From positions 62,001 to 126,000 of the forward strand of contig JADJJI010000004.1 in the NCBI GenBank assembly GCA_016706565.1: DNA of 64,000 nucleotides. Direction: 5' to 3'. This DNA is from Piscinibacter sp. GTDB lineage: Bacteria; Pseudomonadota; Gammaproteobacteria; Burkholderiales; Burkholderiaceae_C. The position numbers and the translations under genes are program-made. This document shows positions 35,317 through 45,957 of this stretch, piece by piece. Position 1 is the stretch's first letter. Every line of letters starts with the position of its first letter. The notes below the pieces were generated by a model, which was not told the origin of the DNA, did no database searches, and worked only from the letters and a program-made list of their open reading frames with translations.

Positions 35317-36048
35317 ATGATGACCACCGAATCATTCGATCGCAGTTGCGGCGAGAGGGCGTGTCTCGCGGTGCCACAGCCCGTGGTCTTCACACGGGCC
35401 GGGCTCGCAGGCGAGCTGGCCCTGACTGAAGGGGCCAGCACGCTGGCCGTGTTCGCACATGCCACGGCGGCCGGCCGCGACCACCCCGGCCACCGGTTCG
35501 TGGGTGACGTGCTGCGCGCCAATGGCGTGGCCACGTTGTCGATCGGGCTGCGCACCGCCGAGGAAGAGGCTTGCGGCGCGCCGCTCGCGGGTGTGCTGGA
35601 GCTGACGTTGCGCATGATGGCCGTGCTGGACAGCCTCGCGGCCAGCGGCGTCACGCGCCCGCTGCACGTGGCCTTGATCGGCATCGGCGCGGCGGCCGCG
35701 TCCTGCGCGATCGTGGCCCGTCAGCCCGGCCTCGAGGCGATCCGCTCGGTGGTGCTGCTCGATGGCCGGGTCGATCTGCACGACGCCGAGGTCGCCGCCT
35801 GGCGCCAGCCCACGCTGTGCATCGCCGGTCGCCACGGCGCGTCGTCTTCGGGCCAGCCGTTGGCCGGCGCGCGCTCGCTGCCGCCGCCGCACCGCCTCGT
35901 CAAGCTGCGTGTGCAGACGCAGCCGCTGGCCAGTGCGGGCGTCTTCCAGAGGATGGCCTGCGAGATCGTGGCATGGCTGCAGCCTCGCGGCACGTCCCAC
36001 CGCAAATCGATGTCTGCGGACGCGATGGAGCTTGAGTCCACTCAATGA
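35317..36048 (+). CDS. Alpha/beta-hydrolase-like pseudoenzyme (243 aa)
   Basis: Start chosen at 35317 because AGGA lies eight bases upstream; an in-frame GTG at 35251 would place the operator-like dyad inside the gene. The fold pattern of dienelactone hydrolase-like proteins is present (strands around TLAVFAHATAAGRDHPGHR, ANGVATLSIGLR, VALIGIGAAAASC, PTLCIAGRHG). At the nucleophile elbow, where I expect a GxSxG-type turn, the sequence is GIGAAAA with no serine. The usual PGxxH region is replaced by RLVKLRVQTQPLASAG with no histidine. It is likely catalytically inactive. It is coupled by ATGA to a second protein of the same type. Confidence 0.75.
   Translation: MMTTESFDRSCGERACLAVPQPVVFTRAGLAGELALTEGASTLAVFAHATAAGRDHPGHRFVGDVLRANGVATLSIGLRTAEEEACGAPLAGVLELTLRMMAVLDSLAASGVTRPLHVALIGIGAAAASCAIVARQPGLEAIRSVVLLDGRVDLHDAEVAAWRQPTLCIAGRHGASSSGQPLAGARSLPPPHRLVKLRVQTQPLASAGVFQRMACEIVAWLQPRGTSHRKSMSADAMELESTQ
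36032..36045. promoter_or_regulatory. Crp/Fnr-type dyad TTGAG-N4-CTCAA, copy 2
   Basis: TTGAGTCCACTCAA differs from the copy at 35269 by one central base. It encodes the last residues of the first hydrolase-like protein and its final base is the A of the next gene's ATG. That position is poor for activation, so it may be a duplication relic or a roadblock site. Confidence 0.45.
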
Positions 36049-36725
36049 CGGGCTTCGACTGCGGAACATCATCTCCATCGAGCATGGGGGTGGCAGCGGT
36101 GAAAGACGTCGGTGCGCAGGCCGTCCACATCGGGCGGCCGGACTGGTCAGGCGAGTACGAGTGCGTGGCGCACCCGCTCGGCGCGGTCGCGCTGCCGCAG
36201 TTCGACGCCACTCCCGGCGCCGGGCCGAGCATGCGCCAGCTGTCCGACGTGCTGCACGGTTGCGGCTTCGCCACGCTGGTCGTCGACCTGCAGCCCCCCG
36301 AGGACGAAGGCGATCTGACGCGCCTGTCGCAGCACCTGGTCGACATGCTCGGCTGGCTGCACGATCGGCACGCCGGCGTGGACGTCGGCCTGTTCGGCGC
36401 GCGGCTGCTGGCCAGCGCGGCGCTGCAGGCGGTGGCGCAGCGGCCGGGCATCGCCGCGGCGGTCGTCACGCGCAGCGCCTCGCCGGCGCTGGTCAGCGCG
36501 CAGCTGTCGCGCGTGCAGGCCGCCACGCTGCTCATCGTCGGCGACGACGACGCCGCACTGCTGCAGTCCCATCGCGCGGCTCTGCGTGTGCTCACCTGCT
36601 CGAAGCGGCTCGAGGTGGTGCCCGGCGCCGGCCTGTGGTTCGATGAGCTCGGTGCGCGCGAGACGGTGGCGCACCTGGCCGGCGCCTGGTTCATGCGCCA
36701 CCTGGCCGCCGGCCGGCTGCAATGA
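36045..36725 (+). CDS. Second alpha/beta-hydrolase-like pseudoenzyme (226 aa)
   Basis: The start at 36045 forms an ATGA overlap with the preceding gene; an internal ATG at 36084 is an alternative. It is a paralogue of the upstream protein, with FATLVVDLQPPEDEGDLTRL, a strand-turn VDVGLFGARLLASAALQAVA at the elbow, ATLLIVGDDD and a C-terminal VPGAGLWFDELGARETVAHL block. Relatives normally carry a Ser at the elbow and a His in the PGATHLF-like segment. Here these read GARLLAS and PGAGLWF, so both catalytic residues appear lost. A binding or regulatory role, or decay, is more likely than hydrolysis. Confidence 0.72.
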   Translation: MTGFDCGTSSPSSMGVAAVKDVGAQAVHIGRPDWSGEYECVAHPLGAVALPQFDATPGAGPSMRQLSDVLHGCGFATLVVDLQPPEDEGDLTRLSQHLVDMLGWLHDRHAGVDVGLFGARLLASAALQAVAQRPGIAAAVVTRSASPALVSAQLSRVQAATLLIVGDDDAALLQSHRAALRVLTCSKRLEVVPGAGLWFDELGARETVAHLAGAWFMRHLAAGRLQ

Positions 36726-36748
36726 GCGGCGCCTCGAACCGGCGCCGC
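36726..36748. terminator. GC hairpin between convergent genes
   Basis: GCGGCGCC and GGCGCCGC form an 8-bp stem around a 7-base loop, directly after the hydrolase-like gene and eight bases before the stop of the convergent response regulator. There is no T tract on either strand; it may act in both directions. Confidence 0.5.
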
Positions 36749-36756
36749 GCGCGGCC

Positions 36757-37425
36757 TCACAACACCGGGTTGTCTTCCGCCAGGCCGTGCTCGATGCCGT
36801 AGCGCACCAGGTCGGCCAGCGTGGGCAGAGCCAGCTTCTCCTGGATGCGGCTCTTGTGGGTGCTGATGGTCTTGACCGACAGGTGCAGCGCGTTGGCGAT
36901 GTCGGTCGGCCGCTGACCCGCAACGAGCCTGCGCAGCACCTCGAGCTCGCGGTCGGAGAGTTGCGCATGACGCGCCAGGCCCACGCCGCCGTGGAGCTGC
37001 AGTACGACGCGCTCGGCCAGTTCCGGCGTGACATAGGCGCCGCCGCCCATCACCTTGAGCACGGCACGGATCAGCTCGGTGGAGGCACTGTCCTTGGTGA
37101 TGTAGCCGTTCGCACCGGCCTTGAAGGCGCGCATCGCGTACTGCTCCTCGGCATGCATGCTCAGTACCAGCATCGCCACGCGGCCGAACTCGTCGCGGAT
37201 GCGGCGGATCAGCTCCAGCCCGCTCATCCCCGGCATCGACAGGTCGACGATCACCAGGTCGGCCTGTTCGCGGCGCAGCCACTCGATGGCCTGGAAGCCG
37301 CTGCTGGCCTCGCCCACCGCCCAGCCCTCGCCGGCCGAAGCGAGGATGCGCACGAGGCCCTCGCGAACCACCGCGTGGTCGTCGACGATCAGGATGCGTT
37401 TGGTCGAGCGCGTCAGCGTGTTCAT
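36757..37425 (-). CDS. NarL/FixJ-family response regulator
   Basis: 222 aa. The receiver domain (residues about 10-125) has the acidic pair Asp15/Asp16, phospho-acceptor Asp61 (VIVDLSMPGMSG) and the conserved Lys in GYITKDSA. A LuxR-type helix-turn-helix lies at about 155-215 (LSDRELEVLRRLVAGQRPTD, NALHLSVKTISTHKSRI). It is expected to be phosphorylated by the kinase encoded just upstream, with which it overlaps by ATGA (37422-37425). The regulon cannot be read directly; the surrounding stress and low-oxygen genes are the obvious candidates. Confidence 0.95.
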   Translation of the reverse strand: MNTLTRSTKRILIVDDHAVVREGLVRILASAGEGWAVGEASSGFQAIEWLRREQADLVIVDLSMPGMSGLELIRRIRDEFGRVAMLVLSMHAEEQYAMRAFKAGANGYITKDSASTELIRAVLKVMGGGAYVTPELAERVVLQLHGGVGLARHAQLSDRELEVLRRLVAGQRPTDIANALHLSVKTISTHKSRIQEKLALPTLADLVRYGIEHGLAEDNPVL

Positions 37426-38921
37426 GTGCCGGCGCCCGCGGTGACGAGTCCGCCCTGGCGCGGCCGCGGGCCCAGCGGCAGACGCACCGCCAGTCGCGCG
37501 CCGCGGCCGGGCGCATTGGTGTACTCCAGATGCCCGCCCAGCATGCTGGCGCGCTCGCGCATGCCGAGCAGGCCGAACGAGCCTTCGCGCTGCATCGCAC
37601 CGGGCGGGTAGCCGATCCCGTTGTCCTCCACCAGCAGCTCGAGTTCGCCATCGTGTTGCCGCAGCAGCACCGTCACGTCGGTGGCGCGGGCATGGCGGGC
37701 CACGTTGGTCAGGGCTTCCTGCACCATGCGGAACACGGCGGTGGCGATGCGGTCGTCGACTGGCGCGTCGTTCTCGTTCAGGTGCACGGTGATCTCGATG
37801 CCCATTCGGCGAGCGGTGTCGCGCGCCAGCCATTCGATCGCCGCATTCAGGCCCAGGTCGTCGAGCATCATCGGGCGCAGGTCCGACGAGATGCGCCGCA
37901 CCGAGGCCAGCGTGTCGTCGAGCATGGTCATCAGGCCCTCGACACGCTCCTGCCGCGCCGCCGGTTCGGCCAAGCCGGGCAGGGTCGACAACTCCATCTT
38001 GAGCGCCGTCAGGCGCTGGCCCAGTTCGTCGTGCAACTCGCGTGCGATGCGGCGGCGTTCTTCCTCGCGCGCCTCGACCACGCTGGTGGACAGCTGGCGC
38101 AGCGACTCGCGCGAGCGCGCCAGCTCGGCCAGCTCGACACGGCGCTGCGTCACGTCGGCCACCACCATCTGCACGGTGGTGAGGCCATGGTCCGGCAGCG
38201 CGGCCAGCGCGATCTCGACCTCGCGCTTCGAGCCGTCCGCGCGGGCGATGTCGCCGTGCACCAGCTCGACCTCGCGCGCGCCGGCCAGCGCGCGAGCCAC
38301 CTGCAGCCGCACCGCGTCGTGCGAGCCAGGCGCCAGCAACTCGTACAGTGGCTGGCCGACGATCGTCCCGTGGTGGTCGAACAGCCGCTCGGCCGCCTGG
38401 TTGGCGAACACGATTCGATCGTTCTCGGTGATCCAGATCGCCACCGGCGCCAGCTCGAACACCGAGCGCAGGCGCCGCTTGAAACGATCGAGCTCGTCGC
38501 GCAGCTGGCGCTCCTCGCTCAGGTCGAGCACGAGGGCGGCGAAGTAGTGGCGCACGCTGTCCCCTTCGGCCATGTCGACGCGCGACAGGGTGATATCGAC
38601 CGGGAACTCGCTGCCGTCCAGGCGTGCCGCGGTGGTGTGGCGGTGCCGCACCAGGCGCTGCTGCAGACTCGCGGAGGTGGCGAACTCGTCCACCTGCACG
38701 GCATGCGCGGCGCGTTGTCGGGGCGGGATGAAGCGCTCCAGCGGCTGCCCGAGCACCTGCGGCGCCTTGCAGCGGAACATGCGTTCGGCGGCCGGGTTGA
38801 TCGCGACGATGCGTTGGCGCTCGTCGACCATGACGATGGCTTCCTGCGCGGCATGCAGGATGCTGCCCGTCGGGCGGTCGAACAGATCGAACGATGTGCC
38901 AGCCTGCGGGTTGGCGCTCAT
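37422..38921 (-). CDS. PAS-domain sensor histidine kinase (HisKA_3, NarX/DegS type)
   Basis: 499 aa, with a CAGGA ribosome site before the ATG. There are two PAS domains (about residues 20-135 and 148-265). The dimerisation/phospho-acceptor helix is of the HisKA_3 class with His297 in ELHDELGQRLTALKMEL, and a HATPase_c domain carries NVARHA, DNGIGYPPG and GLLGMRERA. There are no transmembrane segments, so it is a cytosolic sensor, perhaps of redox, a small ligand or bound cofactor through PAS; no heme-binding motif is obvious. It overlaps its cognate regulator gene. Confidence 0.94.
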   Translation of the reverse strand: MSANPQAGTSFDLFDRPTGSILHAAQEAIVMVDERQRIVAINPAAERMFRCKAPQVLGQPLERFIPPRQRAAHAVQVDEFATSASLQQRLVRHRHTTAARLDGSEFPVDITLSRVDMAEGDSVRHYFAALVLDLSEERQLRDELDRFKRRLRSVFELAPVAIWITENDRIVFANQAAERLFDHHGTIVGQPLYELLAPGSHDAVRLQVARALAGAREVELVHGDIARADGSKREVEIALAALPDHGLTTVQMVVADVTQRRVELAELARSRESLRQLSTSVVEAREEERRRIARELHDELGQRLTALKMELSTLPGLAEPAARQERVEGLMTMLDDTLASVRRISSDLRPMMLDDLGLNAAIEWLARDTARRMGIEITVHLNENDAPVDDRIATAVFRMVQEALTNVARHARATDVTVLLRQHDGELELLVEDNGIGYPPGAMQREGSFGLLGMRERASMLGGHLEYTNAPGRGARLAVRLPLGPRPRQGGLVTAGAGT

Positions 38922-39057
38922 CGCATGTCCTGCCGGTGTGGTGTCATCAGGTCATTCAAGACGGCGCAGCGCATGGGTCATCCCATGCCGTGGACTGCAA
39001 CCTTGCCGGATCGTAGGTGGAGCCTGCCCGCGCCGGAAGTGGATCAATTCGTGGTGC

Positions 39058-39071
39058 TTGATGTAGCGCAA
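39058..39071. promoter_or_regulatory. Fnr-like half-conserved site upstream of the kinase gene
   Basis: TTGAT-GTAG-CGCAA. The left half is a perfect FNR half-site and the right half is degenerate. It is intergenic, about 137 bases before the kinase ATG and 35 bases past the DUF2934 gene, a plausible distance for an activator. Confidence 0.4.
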
Positions 39072-39105
39072 GTCGGCTGCGATGTGCCCCGCCGGGAAAG
39101 CCCGA

Positions 39106-39402
39106 TCATTCGCGCTCGATGGCGTCGTCCATCGGCGAATCGCCCTCCAGGACCTCCCGGCCCAGTTCGGCCTCGGCCGTCAGCCAGTCGTCGAGCGCGT
39201 GGCCGTCGACGCAGCCATTGCGCTGGTACAGATCGAAGGCGCGGCGGCGGATCAGGTCTTCCCGGCTGGGGCCCTCGATCAGCTCGTGTTCCTCCGGGGC
39301 AGGCAGCTCCAGCGCTGTGTCGGTCTCGGTGGTGCCGGTCGGCGCGAAGCCGGCGCGCGGCGCGGGGCGGGGCAGCCAGGGTTGCGGGTGGGTCGGGTGC
39401 AT
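39106..39402 (-). CDS. DUF2934 family small protein (98 aa)
   Basis: The C-terminal half is the DUF2934 signature: [20 protein letters not shown] followed by [10 protein letters not shown]. The N-terminal half is Pro-rich and probably disordered. The start at 39402 has GGAG six bases upstream. DUF2934 proteins are small and soluble, of unknown function, and common near stress genes in Burkholderiales. It is divergent from the acs-pdh operon, sharing a promoter region with an Fnr-like site. Confidence 0.88.
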   Translation of the reverse strand: MHPTHPQPWLPRPAPRAGFAPTGTTETDTALELPAPEEHELIEGPSREDLIRRRAFDLYQRNGCVDGHALDDWLTAEAELGREVLEGDSPMDDAIERE

Positions 39403-39481
39403 GGAGGTCTCCTTCGGCGAGGGTCGATCCGGAATCTGCGTTCCGGCCCCGCCGAAGCTAACCAGACACCACCTCGCGCGA

Positions 39482-39495
39482 TTGCGCTCGCTCAA
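39482..39495. promoter_or_regulatory. Fnr-like dyad in the divergent DUF2934/acs promoter region
   Basis: TTGCG-CTCG-CTCAA, with the same 5-4-5 layout and a right half identical to the 35269 site. It is about 80 bases before the DUF2934 start and about 64 before the acs-like start, so one bound dimer could serve both promoters. The left half is imperfect. Confidence 0.42.
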
Positions 39496-39558
39496 TCGCG
39501 CCGGCGTCCGGCAGCGCAGCATGCACCCAGACCTGTCTCAAGGCACCCAACGTCGAGC

Positions 39559-41324
<1,766 letters not shown>

Positions 41325-41328
<4 letters not shown>

Positions 41329-42319
41329 CCGCACCGGCCTCGCTGCGTCAGCCCCGACTCGCACGCACGAGCGGCCGCCTGCCCGCTGCGACATGCTGCG
41401 CATCCGCCGCCTCGAGGAGCGCTGCGCGCAGTTGTACGGCGAGCAGAAGATCCGCGGCTTCCTGCACCTGTACATCGGCGAGGAGGCGGTGGCGGCCGGC
41501 GTGATGCCCAGCTTGCGGCCACAGGACAACGTGGTCGCCACCTACCGCGAGCACGGCCACGCGCTGGCGCGCGGCGTGCCGGCCGGGGCGATCATGGCCG
41601 AGATGTTCGGCAAGCGCGAGGGCTGCAGCGGCGGACGCGGCGGCTCGATGCACCTGTTCGATCGCGCCACGCGCTTCTACGGCGGCAATGCCATCGTTGG
41701 CGGTGGCCTCACGCTGGCGGCAGGCCTGGCGCTGGCGGACGTGCAACTGCAGCGCGAAGGCTGCGTCACCGCCTGCTTCTTCGGCGAGGGCGCGGTGGCC
41801 GAGGGCGCCTTCCACGAGTCGCTGAACCTGGCCGCGCTGTGGCGGCTGCCGGTGCTGTTCGTGTGCGAGAACAACCTCTACGCGATGGGCACGGCGCTGT
41901 GCGCCCGCAGGCCCAGGCCGACGCTCTGCGCCAAGGCCGCGGCGTACGGCATGGCCACCGCGCGCCGGTCGACGGCATGGACGTGCTCGCCGTGCACGCA
42001 GGCGGCGCACGCCGCGGTGGCGCAGGTGCGCGAGCAGCGCGCGCCGCTGTTCCTGGAGCTGCATACCTACCGCTTCCGCGCCCATTCGATGTTCGACGCC
42101 GAGCTGTACCGCGACAAGCGCGAGATCGAAGGCTGGAAGCAGCACGGACCCATCCACACCTTCACCGGCCGGCTCAAGGAAGCCGGCATGATGGACGAGG
42201 CCGATTTCGCGCAGATGGACCGCGAAGCGATGCAGGAGGTCGACGAGGCTGTCGCGTTCGCCGAGGCCGGCACCTGGGAGCGCGCCGAGTGCCTGCTCGA
42301 CGACGTGGTGGCGCGATGA
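41325..42319 (+). pseudogene. pdhA: Pyruvate/acetoin dehydrogenase E1 alpha, probable multiple frameshifts
   Basis: Thiamine-diphosphate E1 alpha. In the frame that ends at 42319 the family is obvious: [50 protein letters not shown] and [16 protein letters not shown] [11 protein letters not shown]. Two places do not fit. The only good start, ATG 41325 with GAGGA six bases upstream and overlapping the acs stop, is in another frame, so an indel is needed before 41393. At about 41963-42000 the conserved [10 protein letters not shown] motif is present only in a different frame, and the annotated frame resumes after it. Without these changes the gene would be a normal 325-aa subunit. Real decay or sequence errors are both possible. 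If unbroken expression begins at 41393, a 308-aa protein with a scrambled cofactor-region loop results. Confidence 0.75.
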
Positions 42320-43290
42320 GCCGGATCGGCTATCGCGAGGCCCTGCGCGAGGCGCACCGCGAGGCGCTGCAGCGCGACCCGCGGGTGTTCCTGATGGGCG
42401 AGGACGTGGGCCGCTACGGTGGCAGCTACGCGGTGAGCAAGGGCTTGCTGGCCGAGTTCGGCGAGCAGCGCATCCGCGACACGCCGCTGTCGGAGCTGGG
42501 CTTCGTCGGCGCGGGCATCGGCGCGGCGCTGGGCGGCGCGCGGCCCATTGTCGAGATCATGACCGTCAACTTCAGCCTGCTGGCGCTCGACCCCATCGTC
42601 AACGCTGCGGCGCTGTACCGCCACATGTCGGGCGGGCAGTTCGGCGTGCCGGTGGTGATCCGCATGGCCACCGGCGCCGGCCGGCAGCTCGCCGCCCAGC
42701 ATTCGCACAGCCTGGAGAACTGGTACGCCCACGTGCCCGGGCTGCGCGTGCTCGCCCCGGCCACGGTGGAAGATGCGCGCGGCATGCTGTGGCCCGCGCT
42801 GCAGGACCCCGACCCGGTGCTGATCTTCGAGCACGCTCAGCTCTACAACCTGGAGGGCGAACTGCCCGAGCCGTTCACGAGCGACATCAGCCACGCCGCA
42901 GTGCGCCGCGAAGGCCGCGACGTCTCGATCGTCACCTACGGCGGCTGCCTGCCGAAGGTGCTGGACGCCGCGCAGGCGCTGGCCGCCGACGGCATCTCGG
43001 CCGAGGTGATCGACCTGCGCGTGCTGCGGCCACTGGACGACGCGGCGATCTGCGCCTCGGTGCGCAAGACGCGCCGCCTGCTGGTGGTCGACGAAGGCTG
43101 GCGCAGCGGCAGCCTGGCAGCCGAGGTGATGGCGCGCGTGGTCGAGCAGGTGTTCTACGAGCTCGACGCCCCGCCCGCGCGCGTGTGCAGCCAGGAAGTG
43201 CCGATCCCCTACGCCAAGCACATGGAGGAGGCCGCGCTGCCGCAGGTCGGCCAGATCGTCGCGGCAGCGAAAGGGATGCTCGGACGATGA
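42316..43290 (+). CDS. pdhB: Pyruvate/acetoin dehydrogenase E1 beta
   Basis: 324 aa, the standard length of E1 beta. It has [40 protein letters not shown] and [20 protein letters not shown], all typical of the transketolase-like beta subunit, and a C-terminal transketolase domain with [20 protein letters not shown]. It pairs with E1 alpha to decarboxylate a 2-oxo acid and reductively acylate the lipoyl arm of E2. It starts in an ATGA overlap with the E1 alpha stop. The gene itself is intact. Confidence 0.94.
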   Translation: MSRIGYREALREAHREALQRDPRVFLMGEDVGRYGGSYAVSKGLLAEFGEQRIRDTPLSELGFVGAGIGAALGGARPIVEIMTVNFSLLALDPIVNAAALYRHMSGGQFGVPVVIRMATGAGRQLAAQHSHSLENWYAHVPGLRVLAPATVEDARGMLWPALQDPDPVLIFEHAQLYNLEGELPEPFTSDISHAAVRREGRDVSIVTYGGCLPKVLDAAQALAADGISAEVIDLRVLRPLDDAAICASVRKTRRLLVVDEGWRSGSLAAEVMARVVEQVFYELDAPPARVCSQEVPIPYAKHMEEAALPQVGQIVAAAKGMLGR

Positions 43291-44489
43291 CCGACTTCAG
43301 GCTGCCGTCGCTGGGGGCCGACATGGACGAGGGCACGCTGCTCGAATGGCGCGTGGCGCCCGGCCAGGCGGTCAAGAAGGGCGACATCGTGGCGGTGGTG
43401 GACACCAGCAAGGCGGCCATCGACGTCGAGGTGTGGGTCGACGGGACGGTGCGGGAACTGCTCACGAAGGTGGGCGAGAAGATTCCGGTGGGCACGGTGA
43501 TGGCACGCCTTCTCGTGCCGGGCGAACAGGTCGTGGAGATTCCGCCGGCGCCGGTGGCCCCTGCTGTGCGGGTCGTGCGTGCCGCGGCGCCGGCGACGCT
43601 CCCGCTGGCTGCGCCTGCCGAGAGCGGGCCCGCGGCGCGGCGACCCGTCTCGCCAGCCGCGCGCCGACGGGCCGTCGAGCTGGGCGTGCCGCTGACGGGC
43701 CTGGCCGGCACGGGAGCGGGAGGCGCGGTGACGCTGGCCGACGTCGAGCATGCTGACGTCGAGCGTGCCGCGCTCCGGTCGGTCGCGGCGTCGGTCCCCC
43801 CCGCCGTCGATCGTGCCGTCGACCGCGCCGCCGAGATGCGAAAGGTCATCGCCGCCGCGATGGCGCGCTCCAAGCGCGAGATTCCCCACTACTACCTCGC
43901 CGAGCCGGTCCCGATGCGTGCGGCCCTGGGCTGGCTGCGCGCCCACAATGAGTCGCAGCCGGTCACGCAGCGTCTGCTGCCGGCCGTGCTGCTGATCAAG
44001 GCGGTTGCGCTGGCGCTGCACGAGGTGCCGGAGATGAACGGTACTTTCATCGATGGGGGCTTTCGCCCGTCGGCCGCCGCCCATGTCGGCGTGGCGATCT
44101 CGCTGCGCCGCGGCGGCCTGATCGCGCCGGCGCTGCACGACGTGGGCGACAAGCCGCTGCCGCAGCTGATGGCCGAACTCGGTGACCTGGTGCAGCGCGC
44201 GCGTGCCGGCAGCCTGCGCAGTTCGGAGCTGGCCGACCCCACCGTCACCGTCACCAACCTGGGCGACCAGGGCGTCGAGGCGGTGCACGGCGTGATCTAC
44301 CCGCCGCAGGTGGCGCTGGTGGGATTCGGCCGCATCGGCGAGCGCGCCTGGGTCGAGGCCGGCCGGATCGTCGCGCTGCCGATGGTGACGGCCAGCCTCG
44401 CCGCCGACCACCGCGTCAGCGACGGCCACCGCGGAGCGCTGTTCCTGGCGCGCGTGCGCGAGCTGCTGCAACGGCCGCAGGACCTGTGA
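43287..44489 (+). CDS. pdhC: Dihydrolipoamide acyltransferase (E2)
   Basis: 400 aa, three domains: an N-terminal lipoyl domain with Lys42 in [13 protein letters not shown] (DTSKA in place of the common DKA context), an Ala/Pro linker, a peripheral subunit-binding domain (about 122-160, [20 protein letters not shown]), and the catalytic acyltransferase domain ending with [10 protein letters not shown] near residue 375. It transfers the acyl group from lipoamide to CoA. No E3 (dihydrolipoamide dehydrogenase) gene is present in the operon, so it must share one from elsewhere. ATGA overlap with E1 beta. Confidence 0.94.
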   Translation: MTDFRLPSLGADMDEGTLLEWRVAPGQAVKKGDIVAVVDTSKAAIDVEVWVDGTVRELLTKVGEKIPVGTVMARLLVPGEQVVEIPPAPVAPAVRVVRAAAPATLPLAAPAESGPAARRPVSPAARRRAVELGVPLTGLAGTGAGGAVTLADVEHADVERAALRSVAASVPPAVDRAVDRAAEMRKVIAAAMARSKREIPHYYLAEPVPMRAALGWLRAHNESQPVTQRLLPAVLLIKAVALALHEVPEMNGTFIDGGFRPSAAAHVGVAISLRRGGLIAPALHDVGDKPLPQLMAELGDLVQRARAGSLRSSELADPTVTVTNLGDQGVEAVHGVIYPPQVALVGFGRIGERAWVEAGRIVALPMVTASLAADHRVSDGHRGALFLARVRELLQRPQDL

Positions 44490-44499
44490 GGAGCTTTCG

Positions 44500-44748
44500 A
44501 TGAACGACGACGACATCCGCACCGGCGTGCTGGCCACGCTGCGCCGCATCGCGCCCGAGGTGGAGGCCGATGAACTGCTCGGTGACCGTGCGTTGCGCGA
44601 CCAGGTCGACCTGGACTCGATGGACTGGCTCAATGTGATCGTCGGGCTGCACCAGCGCTTCGGCGTCGACATCCCGGAGGCCGACTACGCCGGGCTCGTG
44701 TCGCTGGATGCGATCGTGGCCTACCTGGCGCGCCGGCTGGCGGCCTGA
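44500..44748 (+). CDS. Acyl carrier protein-like protein (82 aa)
   Basis: Small acidic protein with the 4'-phosphopantetheine attachment motif VDLDSMDWLNVIVGL (Ser in DSMDW) and a four-helix pattern. GGAG precedes the ATG by seven bases. An ACP after a complete E1-E2 set is unusual. It could carry acetyl or another acyl group made by the ligase or the 2-oxo acid dehydrogenase. Its 3' end overlaps the PAP2 start (TGATG). Confidence 0.87.
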   Translation: MNDDDIRTGVLATLRRIAPEVEADELLGDRALRDQVDLDSMDWLNVIVGLHQRFGVDIPEADYAGLVSLDAIVAYLARRLAA

Positions 44749-45299
44749 TGGCGGACTTCGGCTGGGCCGAAGCCCTGGATGCCCAGGTCGCGCTGGCGGT
44801 CCAGACGCTGGCCACACCGGGCCTGCACGCATTCATGGAGGGCCTCTCCGTGGCGCATGGGCCGCGCGGCATCGCCGTGCTCACGGCCGCCGTGGCGGCG
44901 ATGCTGTTTGTCGGCCGCCGGCGCGCCGATGCGCTGTGGCTGCTGCTGACGGTGTTCGGCGGCGCCGCGCTGAACCACCTGCTCAAGCACAGCATTCAGA
45001 GGCCGCGGCCGGGCATGGAACATCTGGACGCGGTGGCGACCGACTTCAGCTTTCCCAGCGGACATGCGGCCAACACGACGCTGCTCTATGGCGCATTGGC
45101 GCTGCTGCTGATCCGCCATGTGCGCACCGCCGGCCTGCGTGCCCTGGCGGCGGCATTCGCGGCATCCGCCGTGCTGCTGGTCAGCAGCAGCCGGCTGGTG
45201 CTGGGCGCGCATCGCTTCAGCGACGTGGCCGCAGGCGTGCTGCTGGGCCTGCTGGTGCTGGCTGCCAGCATGCTCGTGCGGACCGCGCTGCGCCGCTGA
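44748..45299 (+). CDS. PAP2-family membrane phosphatase
   Basis: 183 aa with all three phosphatase motifs: KHSIQRPRP (Lys80, Arg87, Pro88), PSGH (103-106) and SRLVLGAHRFSD (Ser148, Arg149, His155, Asp159). About five hydrophobic segments make it an inner-membrane enzyme; likely substrates are phosphatidic acid, phosphatidylglycerol phosphate or undecaprenyl diphosphate. Being last in the acs-pdh-acp operon, it may link acyl supply with lipid remodelling (inference). Confidence 0.92.
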   Translation: MADFGWAEALDAQVALAVQTLATPGLHAFMEGLSVAHGPRGIAVLTAAVAAMLFVGRRRADALWLLLTVFGGAALNHLLKHSIQRPRPGMEHLDAVATDFSFPSGHAANTTLLYGALALLLIRHVRTAGLRALAAAFAASAVLLVSSSRLVLGAHRFSDVAAGVLLGLLVLAASMLVRTALRR

Positions 45300-45306
45300 G
45301 CTGGGC

Positions 45307-45957
45307 TCAGGCGCGCGTGCCGACCAGCAACAGCGGCACGCGCAGCGCCGCCACGGCCGGCGCCGCCAGGCGCGAGGCCGGCGCCACCACCAGCCGGGCC
45401 GCGGCCAGCGGCGGCAGTTCGGGCTGCCCGTCGATCTTGAACACGCGCAGCGACGCAGCCAGCGCCTGCGCCAGCCGGCCGGCGAGGTTCACCGCCTGCT
45501 GCCCGCCGGCACTGCCGTCGTCCAGCGCCGCGATGAACGTGCGCGCGCTGCGGGTCTTGGCCAGCGCAAAGTGCGACGGTGCCGCCGCCACCAGCAGCAG
45601 GTCGGTCTCGTCGCGCAGGTCGAGCGCGGTCTGGCGCAACGCGCCGCGCGTGATGCGCATCGACCAGCTCACCGTGTGCCGCGTCGATGCCTGCTCGGCC
45701 AGGGCGCGCAGGCGCGCGGCCTGTGCACGCCAGCCGCGCTCCACGTCCGCCGGTGCCAGGGGTGTCCAGGCATGGGCGGCCTGCCCCAGCACGCGGGTCT
45801 GCGGCAGTGCTGCCGCCGCCAGCGCCGCCGCGCTCTCCACGTAGACGAGCTGCAGCTCGCGCCGCAAGAGCTGCGCCAGCGCGCACGAGGCCTCGATCAG
45901 CGCACCGGCCGCGCTGGCGTCGTCGAGCACGGCGAGCACGCGCTCGGGGGCACTCAC
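45307..45957 (-). CDS. Divergent universal stress protein-like protein (216 aa)
   Basis: The GTG start overlaps the stop of the Lon-like gene (45954-45957). The first strand and helix (RVLAVLDDASAAGALIEASC) and the QLVYVESAAAL strand resemble the start of Usp domains, and LLLVAAAPSHFALAKTRSAR the later core. The ATP-binding G-2x-G-9x-G(S/T) signature is absent, so it would belong to the non-nucleotide-binding type or be degenerate. A shortened second Usp-like half follows (ASLRVFKIDGQPELPPLAAA to LLLVGTRA). Coupling to the protease suggests shared stress expression. Confidence 0.65.
   Translation of the reverse strand: MSAPERVLAVLDDASAAGALIEASCALAQLLRRELQLVYVESAAALAAAALPQTRVLGQAAHAWTPLAPADVERGWRAQAARLRALAEQASTRHTVSWSMRITRGALRQTALDLRDETDLLLVAAAPSHFALAKTRSARTFIAALDDGSAGGQQAVNLAGRLAQALAASLRVFKIDGQPELPPLAAARLVVAPASRLAAPAVAALRVPLLLVGTRA

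Noticed and set aside
41393..42319. E1 alpha as an intact 308-aa gene starting at 41393
   Set aside because: No ribosome site at 41393, a much better start exists upstream in another frame, and a conserved motif is out of frame at 41963-42000.
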